This document shows positions 24,656-36,033 of a stretch of DNA of 64,000 bases, in pieces. The first letter of the stretch is position 1; each line of letters starts with the position of its first letter. Location of the stretch: assembly GCA_964023205.1 (NCBI GenBank), contig OZ026838.1, forward strand, positions 31,399,843 through 31,463,842. Reading direction: 5' to 3'. The notes beneath the pieces are model-generated. The model did no database searches, had not been told where the DNA came from, and saw nothing but the letters and a program-made list of their open reading frames with translations. The position numbers were made by a program, and so were the translations under genes. Source of the DNA: Lutraria lutraria. Lineage: Eukaryota > Mollusca > Bivalvia > Venerida > Mactridae.

Positions 24656-26858
24656 TTTATAATGCAAATTGTGATTTAGATATCCTTCAGGTATGTGCAC
24701 TCCAGTTCTCCTTACGGTTACATAATGATATTATACAAGTAAGCACTTGCACATTTGCTCATAATTAAAGATAAAGGACTATAGTCATTACATTTGATTA
24801 GACCTTACTGACTTAATATAAGCATTGTGTATTAATTCAGACAAGACAGGAAATAACTGTGGTCGGCATATCTAAGAAGCATTAAGTCTAGAAAAGAGCC
24901 CTCGACCCATTACCTTATGTTAAAACTACGGCACCAGAAATTAGGGTTGGCCTGGTAACGTTAAACATGACTGGTCATATTTCCATTTAGCAAGAAAGGC
25001 AATATCCTCAGTGCGAAAATATTAAGGGTAGAACTGCACTTCAAATTATCGCAAAAATAATTTACAAAATCAATTACTAGTAGACAAACAGTTAACACGT
25101 AACTACCTATTTTTTAAGTAAGCAACCCTATGAACTTCAAACTTAATTTCTTAAGGTATTAATTAACAACAGAAAAGTTAGTAATATTAAAAAAATTGAT
25201 AACACATGTACACATTCAATTCAAGACAAATTGTTGAATGTCCGGAGTGTTCTAAAGTGTGTGTTAATAAATATCATGGTAAAATATACTCTCATTTTCT
25301 TTGTCAAATGGTTATCAAAGGGAGACTAATACGTAAGTACGGTTAATGCTCAGTACATACACGCTTAACTTCAAGTTCGCTGAACAACAATACTATTTAA
25401 TAAGTTTATACTACGGAATGTATTTTGAAAAAGAAAATTCTTAAACAATACTTTATGGGTGGTCAGGTAACTATGTGTGAAAAATCAGAAATTCATATAT
25501 CAGTATTTTTGTGGTCTTTACCGCTTATTATTTCTGCATACTTCAGTTGTATGTTTTTAATTGATGTTCAGGATCCTTGAGATAAAGAAAACATGAATTG
25601 TCAAGTTCCCCCTTTTTCAGGTCACCCCCGGTAACTTAAAAACGTTTTCAAAACACCGGCCCCGGTAGCATTAAAACGTTTTCAAACTCCCTCCCCCGTT
25701 TTAATAATCCCTCCCCGGTAACTTTAAAACGTTTTCAAACTCCTCCCCACCCTATGTTATTTCTTCATGGAGAAAACGTTTATATTTCAGGTTATAATTC
25801 ATACTAACTGATTCAAATTTACATTACCGGGGGGTAACTTGAAACGGGGGGAGCTTGAAAACGTTACACCGGTCTGCCAGTTATACAATTGACATTGTTT
25901 CTGTTTGTTTTTTAAATCACGTTCAAACCATTTTACTGTATGTTTTACTTCTTTTTTTAACCTGTACTTCAGTGGTACTGAGCCGATTTGTAACAATGCT
26001 AATATAACCATGTTATGTTAATGTAACTGTCAATTTCCCCGCTTTAATCACTCGATCAAGTCAGTGGTGGAGGTCGAATGTTTTCAATGAATAAATCGTT
26101 AAAAGGAGAACATGCGCCGTGCCCGCGTTCGATCTCAATTAAATACTCTAAATCAGAGGACCTAGCACTTTCTGGAAAAGGGCGGACAAGCTTTATTTCT
26201 TTATACATGTGTATAATAAACCAGGGTCTTTCAAATGAATTTCTTTTTGAGTGACCCTGAATTAACGAAGCTATAGAAAAATACCAAACTTCTAACAATC
26301 TCCCTTTGTTTTGTATTTAATATATGATAACATGTACAATGTGACGTAGATACAATTGTAGACTTACGAAATATAATCGCTGCGTTTCTGAATCACTTTA
26401 AACACTGATTTTTTTTGAGGATTTTTTACCAATATTAATTGTTGTTACTTTTAGTCCTTGTTGTATATTTAAATAAGATGTAACCTGTCCAAATGCAATT
26501 CAGCATTACTTACTAGTATATTGAATCGCATTAAGATTTATAAATAAGTAAATAATGATACATTCGACACTGTTTGAAATGTCCAGAATCTGAACTTCTG
26601 TCAGTAAATATATATTTGTCCGAAATCTAAATTCTAAGTAAAACAGTTATGAAAGGGTAGGTTATTAACTTATCATTGATCAGTGAGTCATTCAAATATA
26701 TTAAGTACATGACTCTGGTATAGTTTATAAGCTGTCTTTGTTGTATATATATAAAAAACACAGTGCATTTTATGCATCGTCGAGTTGGTTTGATATTGGA
26801 AGTAAAATATACTTTGTTGAAGTTTTCACTTTCTCCAATGTGAACACCTGCTGCAGTT
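24656..26858. other. Intergenic; no gene seen apart from an element at 25600-25873
   Basis: AT-rich. Short ORFs here have no domain-like content. TTTATT at 26192-26197 is a minus-strand AATAAA that might serve the Gly-rich gene, but the implied 3' UTR would be about 660 nt. Confidence 0.4.
25600..25873 (-). mobile_element. Deleted copy of the ACCGGTGTAACG inverted-repeat element
   Basis: The right end reads GGGGGGAGCTTGAAAACGTT then ACACCGGT, identical in kind to the ends of 51102-51984. Read on the minus strand, the interior from about 25800 down to 25600 parallels 51788-51970 (AATTATAACCTGAAATATAA, AAAACGTTTT blocks, GTTACCGGGG). The outer end at 25600 has lost its ACCGGTGTAACGTTTT cap. 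Confidence 0.88.
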
Positions 26859-29800
26859 TTATCGCCAACCAGTCAAGTCGCGAACGTCAAAATGAATGGA
26901 AGATTCATCGTCGTCTGTATGTCCATCAACCACACCAACTTTGCTAGCTTGATTAACGCTTTTTCCAACTTCAACCTTACCACCTACTTTGAGATCTGAT
27001 CCACTTTTAGCTGTAGATCCGGGACCGAATCCATCTCCTGCTTTAACGAATCCGCCCCCGTTATCTCCAGGTCCACCCAAACCATCACTGATACCAAGAT
27101 TCCGTGTACTATCAACACTTCCACCAGCTGAACTTACACGATCATCTGAAACTATGCTGTCAACTCTTCCAATGCGCTGATTACCATTTGATGAGCTAGA
27201 TCTGAAGTCACCGCTTGAACTGATTCCTTTGTAACTCTTTTCTGGATATAACATGTCCCTGACTGTTGCTTGTATTTTATCGAACTTCACGCTTGTCGCA
27301 CCACCTGCTTCTCTTCCAAGACCACTACTGACAGAACCTTTATCACTGACTACTCCTACATCACCGGCGTTATTGAACTTCACACTTTTGGCACCAACTG
27401 CTTCGCTTCCAAGACCGCTACTGATTGAACCTTTACTATTATCACTAACTACTCCTACGTCACCGACGGAGCCGCTTCCACTAATACTTGCACTTTTACT
27501 TGAACCGCTATTTTTTCCACGAGCGAATGTTTGTCTCATTATTTTGGTGCCGTCATCATCATTTGTGAATTTAAAATCATATTTAGATTTGCCACCTGGC
27601 ATATTTACACCTCCATTACCGTTCCCCAATCCCCCTGTGCCACTACCTCCATTAGAACTGTCTCCACTACGATAGACCTTCACGCTTCCACCAGCTCCTC
27701 CTACACCAATGCCTCTACCACTACCAGCAAATCCGATTTCGGCAGAACCTTTACCACCATTGCCAATGACATCGCTACCAACGCCTAAACCACTGGCATT
27801 TCCGTCTCTTACTTTGGTTGCAACACCAGAATTACCAGAAACACCATCTCTGACAGCAGCACGGACATTAATTTCACTGCCTACACCTAAGGCAATATCA
27901 GAAACTCCAACATCAGTCATTTTCGGACCGACAGCATCCCCAATATTACGACCGATTGTATTACCGTCAGTGTCACCTCTGTTACTAATTGAACTTTCAA
28001 CGAAGCCGTCCGCTAATACGACTTGATCAACACTATTTCTACGAAAACCATCGTTACCACCATCAAATCCTAGTCTATCTCTATTTCCATTCCTATTTCC
28101 ACCGTTGTTGTAACCTCGGTCAATACTATTAACATTTGTACTTGTTCTACCGCTACCACCATTATTTTCATAAATGTAGATTTCTCTTATTATTTTACTT
28201 TCGTCTTTATTTAAGTCATTTTTAGATATCGATCTTGACTTTCCAAAGCCATTCTCGTAACTTCTTCCTCTTCCTCTGCCACCTCTGCCCCCACTACTTC
28301 TTTGAGAGCCGCCAAAGCTATAATAGCCATCCCCATTTCCACCAGCATCTCCGATTCTTCTATCGTTATCACTTCGTGTTATGTCGTTGTCATACCTGTC
28401 ATATCCACGATAATAACGGTCGTATCTGCGATAGTCTGGTCTGTCGTGACCTCTTCTTCCGTATCTGTCTCGTCGCCCTCTATAAAAATAATTTAAGTTT
28501 CATATACATATTATACATGTACCTGCTTTCTACGTCCGAAGTGAAAACTGGCATGATCTGTACAAATGACTTACAATAAAATACTGTATATGTTCGAAAC
28601 TATTACAGGGAGGGCTTTCCCTCATGCATGTTCGTATTATGATGACTATGATTATAATTATCAAGTGCTGTGTTAATGATCATTCGATAATAAAAACAAC
28701 ACTAATTAGAGCATGTGAGGTGTGAAACAACGACCTCTTTTTAGCGGACATTGCTCATGTACGTGCATATTCTAACTTGTAGAATTATGTTCTTGACCTT
28801 ACGCCACAAAAGAAAACGACGTCACGGTATTCGGTAATTGATGTTAGACATTCAAGACAGAATTCTTGCTTGATTTAAATACTAGTATCTGATGCAAAAT
28901 GTTACATGCATAATTATTACTGAGGCCAAACGAGAATAAATGATTTAGTGGGGTTCATTTTTCGGCCTATCTATTAGTAAGATTCCTGTAAATTAATCAA
29001 AAAGCCTTTCGTTAGTATGTTGCTATACTATTGTCAAGCTCAGAATATAATCTATTATTAAAAAATAATGGATAAACAAAACTATTTTTCGCATATTATC
29101 CGCTTCAAATTAAATCTTACATACCCCCTTCTCCAACTTCCATACCCTAAATAGTCGTATCTATCATCACGGCCATCTAAGCCTGTCATGTACCAAGCAT
29201 TTCGGGGATAACTGGCTGGTCTACGACCCCCCAATCGACCGAGGAGTACACTTCCGTCATTATTGTAATCGAGGTTACTTCCTAAGCCCCAATCATCTCC
29301 AAATCTAGTATCTCTGTTGTTTGTATCACGATTGAAATCCCATGTATATCTATAACGATCGTTATCGCGGCGATCAAGTGGTCCTAGTGGGCTTCTTGAA
29401 CTTCCCATACCTCTTCCCCTGCCTCCATCTTGTAAAGAGTCGACGTTTTGTCTTCCCATAAAACTGCTAGCTCTATCAAAATCACCGGAAAATCCTTGAT
29501 CCGATCCCTGTGATAAACCTGGACCAAATCTGCCTTGTCGGCCTAAACCAAATGCACTTCGCATGTTCGACCTCTGTGATAAGCCTGGACCAAATCTGCC
29601 TTGTCGGCCTAAACCAAATGCACTTCGCATGTTCGACCTCTGTGATAAACCTGGACCAAATCTACCTTGTCGACCAAAACCAAATGCACTTCGCATGTCT
29701 GATCCGGCAGCGAAACCTCCAGGACCTCTTCCCCCGATACTACCTCTGTTGGACATTCCAAACGTTCCGGAGGGTCCGAACGGTCCACTTTTTCCATGAC

Positions 29801-30140
29801 CCGGCCAAAAGCCTCTTGGATTGTAAGCCGACACAGAACCACCAAAACTGAATGCGGGTCCTAATGTTGGACCGAAACGTGGTCTCCACCCTCCATTTAA
29901 TCGTGGACCGAACACTGCTCCTGATGATGGACCAAATGGACCAAGCAATGGACCTACTGCTCCATTGGGTGGACCAGTGGGTCTAAGGATGTGTCCAAAT
30001 TTGCCTTGAAAATGACTCAAAGACCCTGGGCGAGGGCCAAATGGTTTTAGATGAGAACCAACAGAACCTGCATGTGGGAGCTTAAATGAAGCCTCGCTGG
30101 GCAGCATGTATTGCAAAGCTAGTAGCACTAACACGCGCAT
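26859..30140 (-). CDS. Secreted Gly-rich, Arg/Asp/Tyr-rich repetitive protein (878 aa, two coding exons)
   Basis: Seen: coding exons 30140-29125 and 28479-26859 join at a GT-AG intron (donor GTATGT at 29124, acceptor TATAG ending at 28480) into 2637 nt with no stop (878 residues). The start MRVLVLLALQYMLPSEA is a plausible signal peptide; a splice acceptor (ATTTCAG) lies 8 nt before the ATG, so a 5' UTR exon exists further upstream. Order of regions: GPF/GPR-rich segment with FGPRPG-like words; three 22-residue tandem repeats (core MRSAFGLGRQGRFGPGLSQR); an R/D/Y-rich segment crossing the exon junction (DRYDYLGYGSWRRGGRRDRY); then a long Gly/Ser/Val/Asp region with an imperfect duplication built on DVGVVSD...SSGLG...SVKF; the end is SIHFDVRDLTGWR. 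No cysteine-rich or enzymatic domain is seen. I do not recognise the family. Composition recalls mollusc shell or byssal matrix proteins, which is inference only. The second exon has no early ATG, so calling it as a separate gene would be wrong. Confidence 0.85.
28480..29124 (-). other. Intron of the Gly-rich secreted protein gene
   Basis: A 645-bp GT-AG phase-2 intron. The last exon-1 bases GG plus the first exon-2 base A make a Gly codon, and the reading frame continues without a stop on both sides. AT-rich; no gene or repeat recognised inside. Confidence 0.85.
29515..29706 (-). repeat. In-frame 66-bp tandem repeat, three units
   Basis: The word CCTGGACCAAATCTGCC or a one-base variant recurs at 29518, 29584 and 29650, exactly 66 bp apart. 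The array codes three nearly identical 22-residue units (core MRSAFGxGRQGRFGPGLSQ) within the secreted Gly-rich protein. High identity at DNA level suggests a recent expansion or ongoing homogenisation. Confidence 0.95.
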
Positions 30141-30148
30141 TACTGCAA

Positions 30149-32405
30149 CTGAAATAGTAAAACGGCTTATTAGACATTTTCTCCAGCATCGTATAATATA
30201 AAAAATGAAGGAAAATTTTACGCTTTATTGTAATAATTTGAGACAGTGCTCACTGAGAGAGCATGTAATAAGTATAATACTGCATACATATAATTTGTAT
30301 TCCACCAATAAATGAATATTTTTATGGTAAAAGGGTATGGAACACGGTGCCAATGTAACGTCCGAAAAGTAATTCTATAAACACAATTGACCGTATCGCT
30401 TAAAGTCGATATAAACACAGGTGATATGAGATGCATTTATACCACTTTAATACGCACCGCTTCAAATAGACATATTAGAAGTGTCACAGCTTGAAATAAT
30501 CTTGATTCAGTTTTTAAAATATTTTCAGGCGAACTTTTCAAATTCCGGGACAGTAAAAAGGGTTTTAAAATATCACTTCATATTTAAACATTCTATTATA
30601 AAATAACATAAAAAACAATAACGTTATTTTACTGTTGTCGTGAGTTAATCCCCGCGAAACAGACATACTAGTCAGTATTTTTCTCCAAGTGGAAATATAT
30701 TCATACTAAATATAAGTGTACCATGCTTTAATGCTTCACAACTACGTAATATTTACCATGAAACCTTTTTATCATTAATCCATCAGCAACATCGACGAAA
30801 AATTAATCCGCGTATACAGTCAATGATTTATTATATAGATTGTGGATGACGAATATTAATGATTGAAAATATTTTAAATATTCCTCAGTTTGCAAAGTAG
30901 TAAAGTGCGATACACTGAGGTATGCATTTAAGTATCTCATATGAGATATGTTAGACAATTTTTTAAATAAATTTTCGTATGATTAATTATTTCATTTTTA
31001 TACATTTTAATAATAATTTTATTGTATATTTAATGGTAAATGTACACCTACCAGGATTTAGTTTTCCTCTCATCCTGTCCGGCTACTGTCGGTCGTCTGC
31101 TACTTCTTGGAGCAACACCGTATGCCTACACTACCATAATTAGTCACTCAACAGAGGAAGTAAGCCAATCATGTCTTAATGACCTGGTGTTTCGTGATTT
31201 GAATCGACTTGCATTCATAATGATTTGAAAGTGCCAATCAAATACCTGGTATTGACGGGGACGCTGACAGCAAGAACAAAAGAAGAATTGCATTTATATT
31301 ATATTAGTGAGAGTGACAGGTATGTTAATCACAACTTCCTTTTTAAATGTAAATGGCGTACAAAATACATCAACATTCGAATTATTCGGCGTTTGCGACC
31401 CTTCTTAAAAGTACTATACTTGACATATTTAAAAACGCGTCGCACAGCTTGCGTCAATATCTCCCATTAATCAGTATGTATGACGTACATGTGTTTCTGT
31501 TGATAAGATATTTCGCGTGTTAACGTTGGACATGTTTTTTTATTAAGTTTAGGGCTGGGGCGAGTATATCCGAATATTCGGACAATCATGTATCAAATTA
31601 AAAATCGAATTCTAATAATCGTCATTACTGAGATTCGTGGATTGCGACCTTGTTTGTTTTCAAAAGTATATTCTTGCTCTTTAAAACATTTTCTCTGAAT
31701 ATATATCTATTGTCCTATCAGGGACTACTTTGTTTGCTAAGTGGTTCAACCGAATTCTTTATGAATGGGTCACCGACATTAACCAGAAAATTATGCTGGT
31801 AAATTCATTAATTCGAACGGAGTACATATACATTTAGGCCATTGAACCAGTTTATATTCATTCATTACATTATACCCAAAACAAAATTAAATTTAGATTT
31901 AGCTGTCTTCAGGACTGCAATGTTTAAGTTTTAGATGGGTTACTTAATAACAAAAGATTTGTGATTCGATTTGCGGATCGTACGTTAGGATCCGATCGCC
32001 ACTTACCCAACGATACACGGTCCTAATAATTTTGTTTACACAATTCGAGCTATAAATGCAACGTCTTTAATTGTGCTGATTATATATTTGTAATGGTGAT
32101 GTATTGTAGTTAAATACATTAATCATTATGACTTAACATAGAATCTTGATTAATGACTTATGATAACGATGTTGCTGCAAATTGACAATTGGTGGTGATA
32201 ACAAACCATGAGTTTACTTAATATAAATTGGCTCTGTATGAAATGTCACGTGAACCTATGTGATACATGTATATAATGACAAGATAGGGGGGGGGGGGGG
32301 GGGGGTAATTATCAGCACACCTTTTCTCAGTTTCCCCAGCACCAGTTCATCTTTGTTATATTTGTAATAGACACACACATCATTATTGCAGATAAAGATT
32401 TAATA
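30149..32405. other. Upstream region of the Gly-rich gene
   Basis: No coding exon. On the minus strand a candidate 5' UTR exon could end at a donor (CTG/GTAGGTGT) near 31053, with a TATA-like AATATAATATAAATGC on the minus strand near 31292-31307; both are low confidence. A run of 19 G lies at 32287-32305. Confidence 0.35.
32287..32305. repeat. Homopolymer run of 19 G
   Basis: Uninterrupted G run, unusual in this AT-rich setting. It may form a quadruplex and its length is a likely assembly uncertainty. Confidence 0.95.
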
Positions 32406-32575
32406 AGACTTGTCTTCGTGGTCGAGTGGCTAAGGTAGCTGACTTCAAATCACTGTTACCTCTCACTGATAGAGGGTCGTGGGTTCGGGCCTAGCTACCG
32501 ACCATGCCTCTTTATGTGAGAAAGTAGACAGTTGCTTACAGAGGATAGGAGTCTAGTGCTTCCCATGATACGAAG
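32406..32575 (+). mobile_element. tRNA-derived SINE, family 1, copy 2 (3' truncated)
   Basis: GTGGTCGAGTGGCTAAGG, CTCACTGATAGAGGGTCGTG, GGTTCGGGCCTAGCTACCGA and CTTACAGAGGATAGGAGTCT match the other two copies. The 3' end and tail are missing. Confidence 0.9.
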
Positions 32576-32624
32576 GGAGTATTCTGATTCGATAAGGAGA
32601 AAAGGAAGAATTTTTGGCAACGAT

Positions 32625-33080
32625 ACTCCAGTCATTCAGAACGGTTTGTTGATCAGATACAAATCTGATAAGAGAACTGTGTAACATAAGGTTCCATCTT
32701 AGGGTCTACATGTTCTTTTTAATATTTTTATTAATGATATCTTTGAGTTCATTACCAAGACTCGTACAAGATCTCGTCAGTACTGTAGAAGAACAAGTAG
32801 TAAACTAATAAACTGGCTCTCAATCAATCATATAAAAGCAAAACCTGATAATTTTCAAGCGATAGCAATTGGATAGAAAACCTTTGATTCAATTTGATGA
32901 TGTTACAATAACATGTGATAAAGAGGTTAATTAAGGAGTTGATTTAGAGTTTGTGCTAAATTTTAATGGTTACATTTCAAATAAAAGAAAGCATGGATGC
33001 AATTAAATGCAATGAAAAGAATATAGGTAGATATCTGTGTAAACTAGGAAGATGAACATTGATTGGGTGCTTGTTATTGC
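32625..33080 (+). pseudogene. Decayed LINE reverse-transcriptase fragment
   Basis: With frame changes the plus strand reads GSILGS, LFNIFINDIFEFITKTR, NWLSINHIKAKPDNFQAIAIG, then TCDKEV, GVDLEFVLNFNGYISN and KHG. This is the order of RT motif B/C flank and thumb of non-LTR elements. The YADD/FADD active-site segment is missing between TKTR and NWLS, and several stops are present. Confidence 0.85.
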
Positions 33081-34342
33081 ACCAGATGCTGACTTCTGTT
33101 GTGATGCTTAAATGATGCTTATGCTTTGATGTCTAATTAGTAAAATGTTTATTTCTTCCGTGATTTGCTTAATGTTGCTTTGTATTGTTGACTTTTTAAG
33201 TCAAATGCAGAATTATGTTGTGTGATAATTATGTTGTGTGATAATTATGTTGCTCTTACATTGCTGTCATACCTAGTCATGCTTTTGGGTCGATTTAGTC
33301 ATGATTTGCACACATGTACTACTTACTTGCTAGTTATTTGCCTTTTTAATTGATGTTGAAAGTTTCTGTATACAATCAATGCCAATCTGTTCATATCTGA
33401 TATGAGGTGATACACTGCCTTATTGTGCTTTATCTGTCAGCTTTTGCTCCATGTTTGTAATCGGTTTTAACATACATCCTTTTTACAAAACTTTTTCGGA
33501 TAATTATCATCTACTCGATTGACACTGGTTGTATGCTTTTAATGTTATTTGTATTATCTATATATGCTTACTTGACTAAACTGTATGCGGATTAGTGAAA
33601 GAGGAACACTCCTGGTCCTATCTACCTATTTTAATATTTTTCAACTTCAACAAAATGGCTGAGTTTTTAAATGTTTTCTTTTAGCGACTTATAAGCTTTC
33701 GGATACTAGTATCATGTATTAGTTAATAATCAGAAACATAATATTGACCCTAAATACTAGTATATGATATATTACAAACCAAAGGTATAATTTTATGTCC
33801 AGTTTGTTCGTCCTATCGAAGTCTATATTTCAACGGATACTGTTGTGTCTTATCGCCTCAACTCACATCCGGAGGGTGGTGGTGGGGGGGGGGGGTAAGA
33901 AAAATAAAGAATTAATTAGAACTGATAATAATTAACTGACACCCAATTGTCAGACATAATTTAAAATAGGTTCCTCCGATCTGAAATTGCTTCCTTCGGG
34001 CCTGATTGGGGGCGTGAGTAATGTTTATGCAATATGAAACAATTCCGTTCTGTATTGATGAATAATAATGATGCTAATTAATACAATACATTAACTCATG
34101 ACCTTCATACGATATGTCTGTCAATTTCATTTTAATTAAGTACTTGTTGAATTTATTCTGTTTCAATATAAATTGGTATTTAGTTATAATTATTCCATCC
34201 TATAATAGGTTATAAATGATCATTGATTAGTTGAATATATAAATAATTATAATTTAAGCTATATGATTTGAATAGAGTAAAGTAACTTACTTTACATACA
34301 CAGAAATATTCCAAGTCTAAACTTAATGCAGCAATATGAATA
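33081..34342. other. Intergenic; no gene seen
   Basis: AT-rich. A small direct repeat of AATTATGTTGTGTGAT (2.5 units near 33211-33251) and a G-rich run at 33872-33896 are the only structures noticed. Confidence 0.5.
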
Positions 34343-35002
34343 TACAGGGTGTTTCATAATATGTGATACCATAAGGATTTCTTATGGAGACCAGAATTTT
34401 TACGCACTTAATTGAGTAAAATACCGATGGAATTGTGAGACTCACAAGTTTTTGACGAACGTTAAAATTCGAGAAACTTCAACGTCACGTTTACGTTGTG
34501 ACGTCACATCCGAGAACATTGTTTTCTAGAATGATGAGAAATTATTCAGTTTTACTTCGAGAGCCTATTCCGCCATTTACTGTTGCGCGAACAATGCAAT
34601 GAGGTTATCCTAAAGATTGTATATTTACCAAGCTTCAAATGCTTAGGATAATTAATAGATCTATATGACAAAATCGTTTTGTGACAGCAGATACAAAACT
34701 AGTTGAAATTTTTAAAACACAGACTCAACGTCATTTTGGAACAAAATGGACGTCACATCGAACATCTGTTGTAAAAATTGAAAGTAGTGTTTTTTTGTAT
34801 GAAAAAAAGTTGCAAGTTTGTGATTTATTTTCTGTACACAAATTTACATATAACTACTTCAAGTAGAAGTTCAACTTCTACGTGTTTTAAAATAATAATA
34901 TTGGCTAATACAATACAATATAATACAATACAAATAAACGATAAAAGCTATTGTAATGGTATCATATACAAATGTACATGTATTATTATGGAACACCCTG
35001 TA
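34343..35002. mobile_element. TA-flanked Tc1/mariner-type non-autonomous element
   Basis: TACAGGGTGTTTCATAATA at the left and TATTATGGAACACCCTGTA at the right are inverted ends, flanked by TA at 34341-34342 and 35003-35004. Length 660 bp. The interior holds broken coding-like pieces (REPIPPFTVARTMQ; KTQTQRHFGTKWTSHRT) that may be a transposase remnant. It includes a small GACGTCAC-rich inverted repeat near 34480-34505. Confidence 0.88.
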
Positions 35003-35850
35003 TATATGACCTATGTGTTATGATGAATCATTTTACAAAGACATCAATATATAAAAAGTGATTTAAACATCAAGTCTAAGTTATTCTTAAAAACTATAAT
35101 GTCAACATGACAATCATAGTGATGTATGGTTGCATTTTAAATAGGATGTCTAAATGTAACACTGTTTATTCAATGTCGTGTTTTATGGGACTGCTCAAAT
35201 GAAAAGTTCAGTGAGCCGAAGTGTGCTAATTACCTAATTATGGAGTAACGTCCTCTGAAGGAAGAGTTACGCTAGCTAGACTTCTTCCCGTGGACTCTGG
35301 GACACTGCAACATGGAACGGGAACCAGTTTAGTGTCAGTATCGTGGGATGGGAGACAACTCAACACAACTTAGGTCATTACAACATACAGTGGTCCGACA
35401 AGAGCCAGAAATTCCATAAATGAGTGACCATAATTTTGATATTATCTATGGGTAGTAAATCCCCTATGTATACATCTATTTGCTATAGTTCAATTTTCTT
35501 ATAGTCAAGGTCGAATATTGGACGATACCATTGTAAAGGTAATCACTGTAAATTGATTGCCCAAATCATTTTAAATCCGTAGTAAAGTGTCATTCACTTG
35601 AACCAGAGTCATGGTGTATTGGATAAGGTGGCATGTACGTAACAATTTGACAAAATGAAGCAGATGTGAGTGGTTTGAAATCAGTCAATGGCACTTTCTT
35701 TTTAAATTATTATATCCATTTATTTTTTTATAAATTATTTATTGAACTATGTTTGTTCTTGTTACATGTATGTATCCATGCTGAATAGCACCTTTTTGTC
35801 AATTTTCAAAAGAGAAAAAGGAAAGAAGAAATGCATTTGTTCTCTGGTGT

Positions 35851-35854
<4 letters not shown>

Positions 35855-35881
<27 letters not shown>

Positions 35882-36033
35882 CATTTTATTATTAATGCCC
35901 TGATGAGTCAGTGACGAAACCGGTCGTCAAATGAAATATATAATAATACCTATGGAATGTTAGTTATTTTTCATTATTAATTTGCTTGACTAGGATATAT
36001 TTTTTAACATTTTATATATATATATATATATAC
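35855..36033. repeat. (TA)n plus single-arm relative of the 1157-1278 palindrome
   Basis: A TA dinucleotide run (about 35855-35881) leads into GTGACGAAACCGGTCGTC (35911), then TAATAATACCTATGGAATGT and TAGTTATTTTTCATTATTAA, matching the right arm and downstream flank of the element at 1157-1310. It ends in a second TA run (36011-36032). The left arm is absent. Confidence 0.9.

Noticed and set aside
27253..27675. Plus-strand ORFs over 26989-28026 (Pro/Leu-rich products)
   Set aside because: They are antisense shadows of the Gly-rich minus-strand exon; Gly codons read as Pro on the other strand. They have no signal, splice context or domain.
26859..27920. Separate gene starting at the ATG at 27920
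   Set aside because: The frame is open upstream to the acceptor at 28480 and joins in phase to the signal-peptide exon, so this ATG is internal.
29510..29851. ORFs in other frames over the 66-bp repeat array
   Set aside because: Length in multiples of three makes all frames of the array open. Only the minus-strand frame continues through both exons with a signal peptide.
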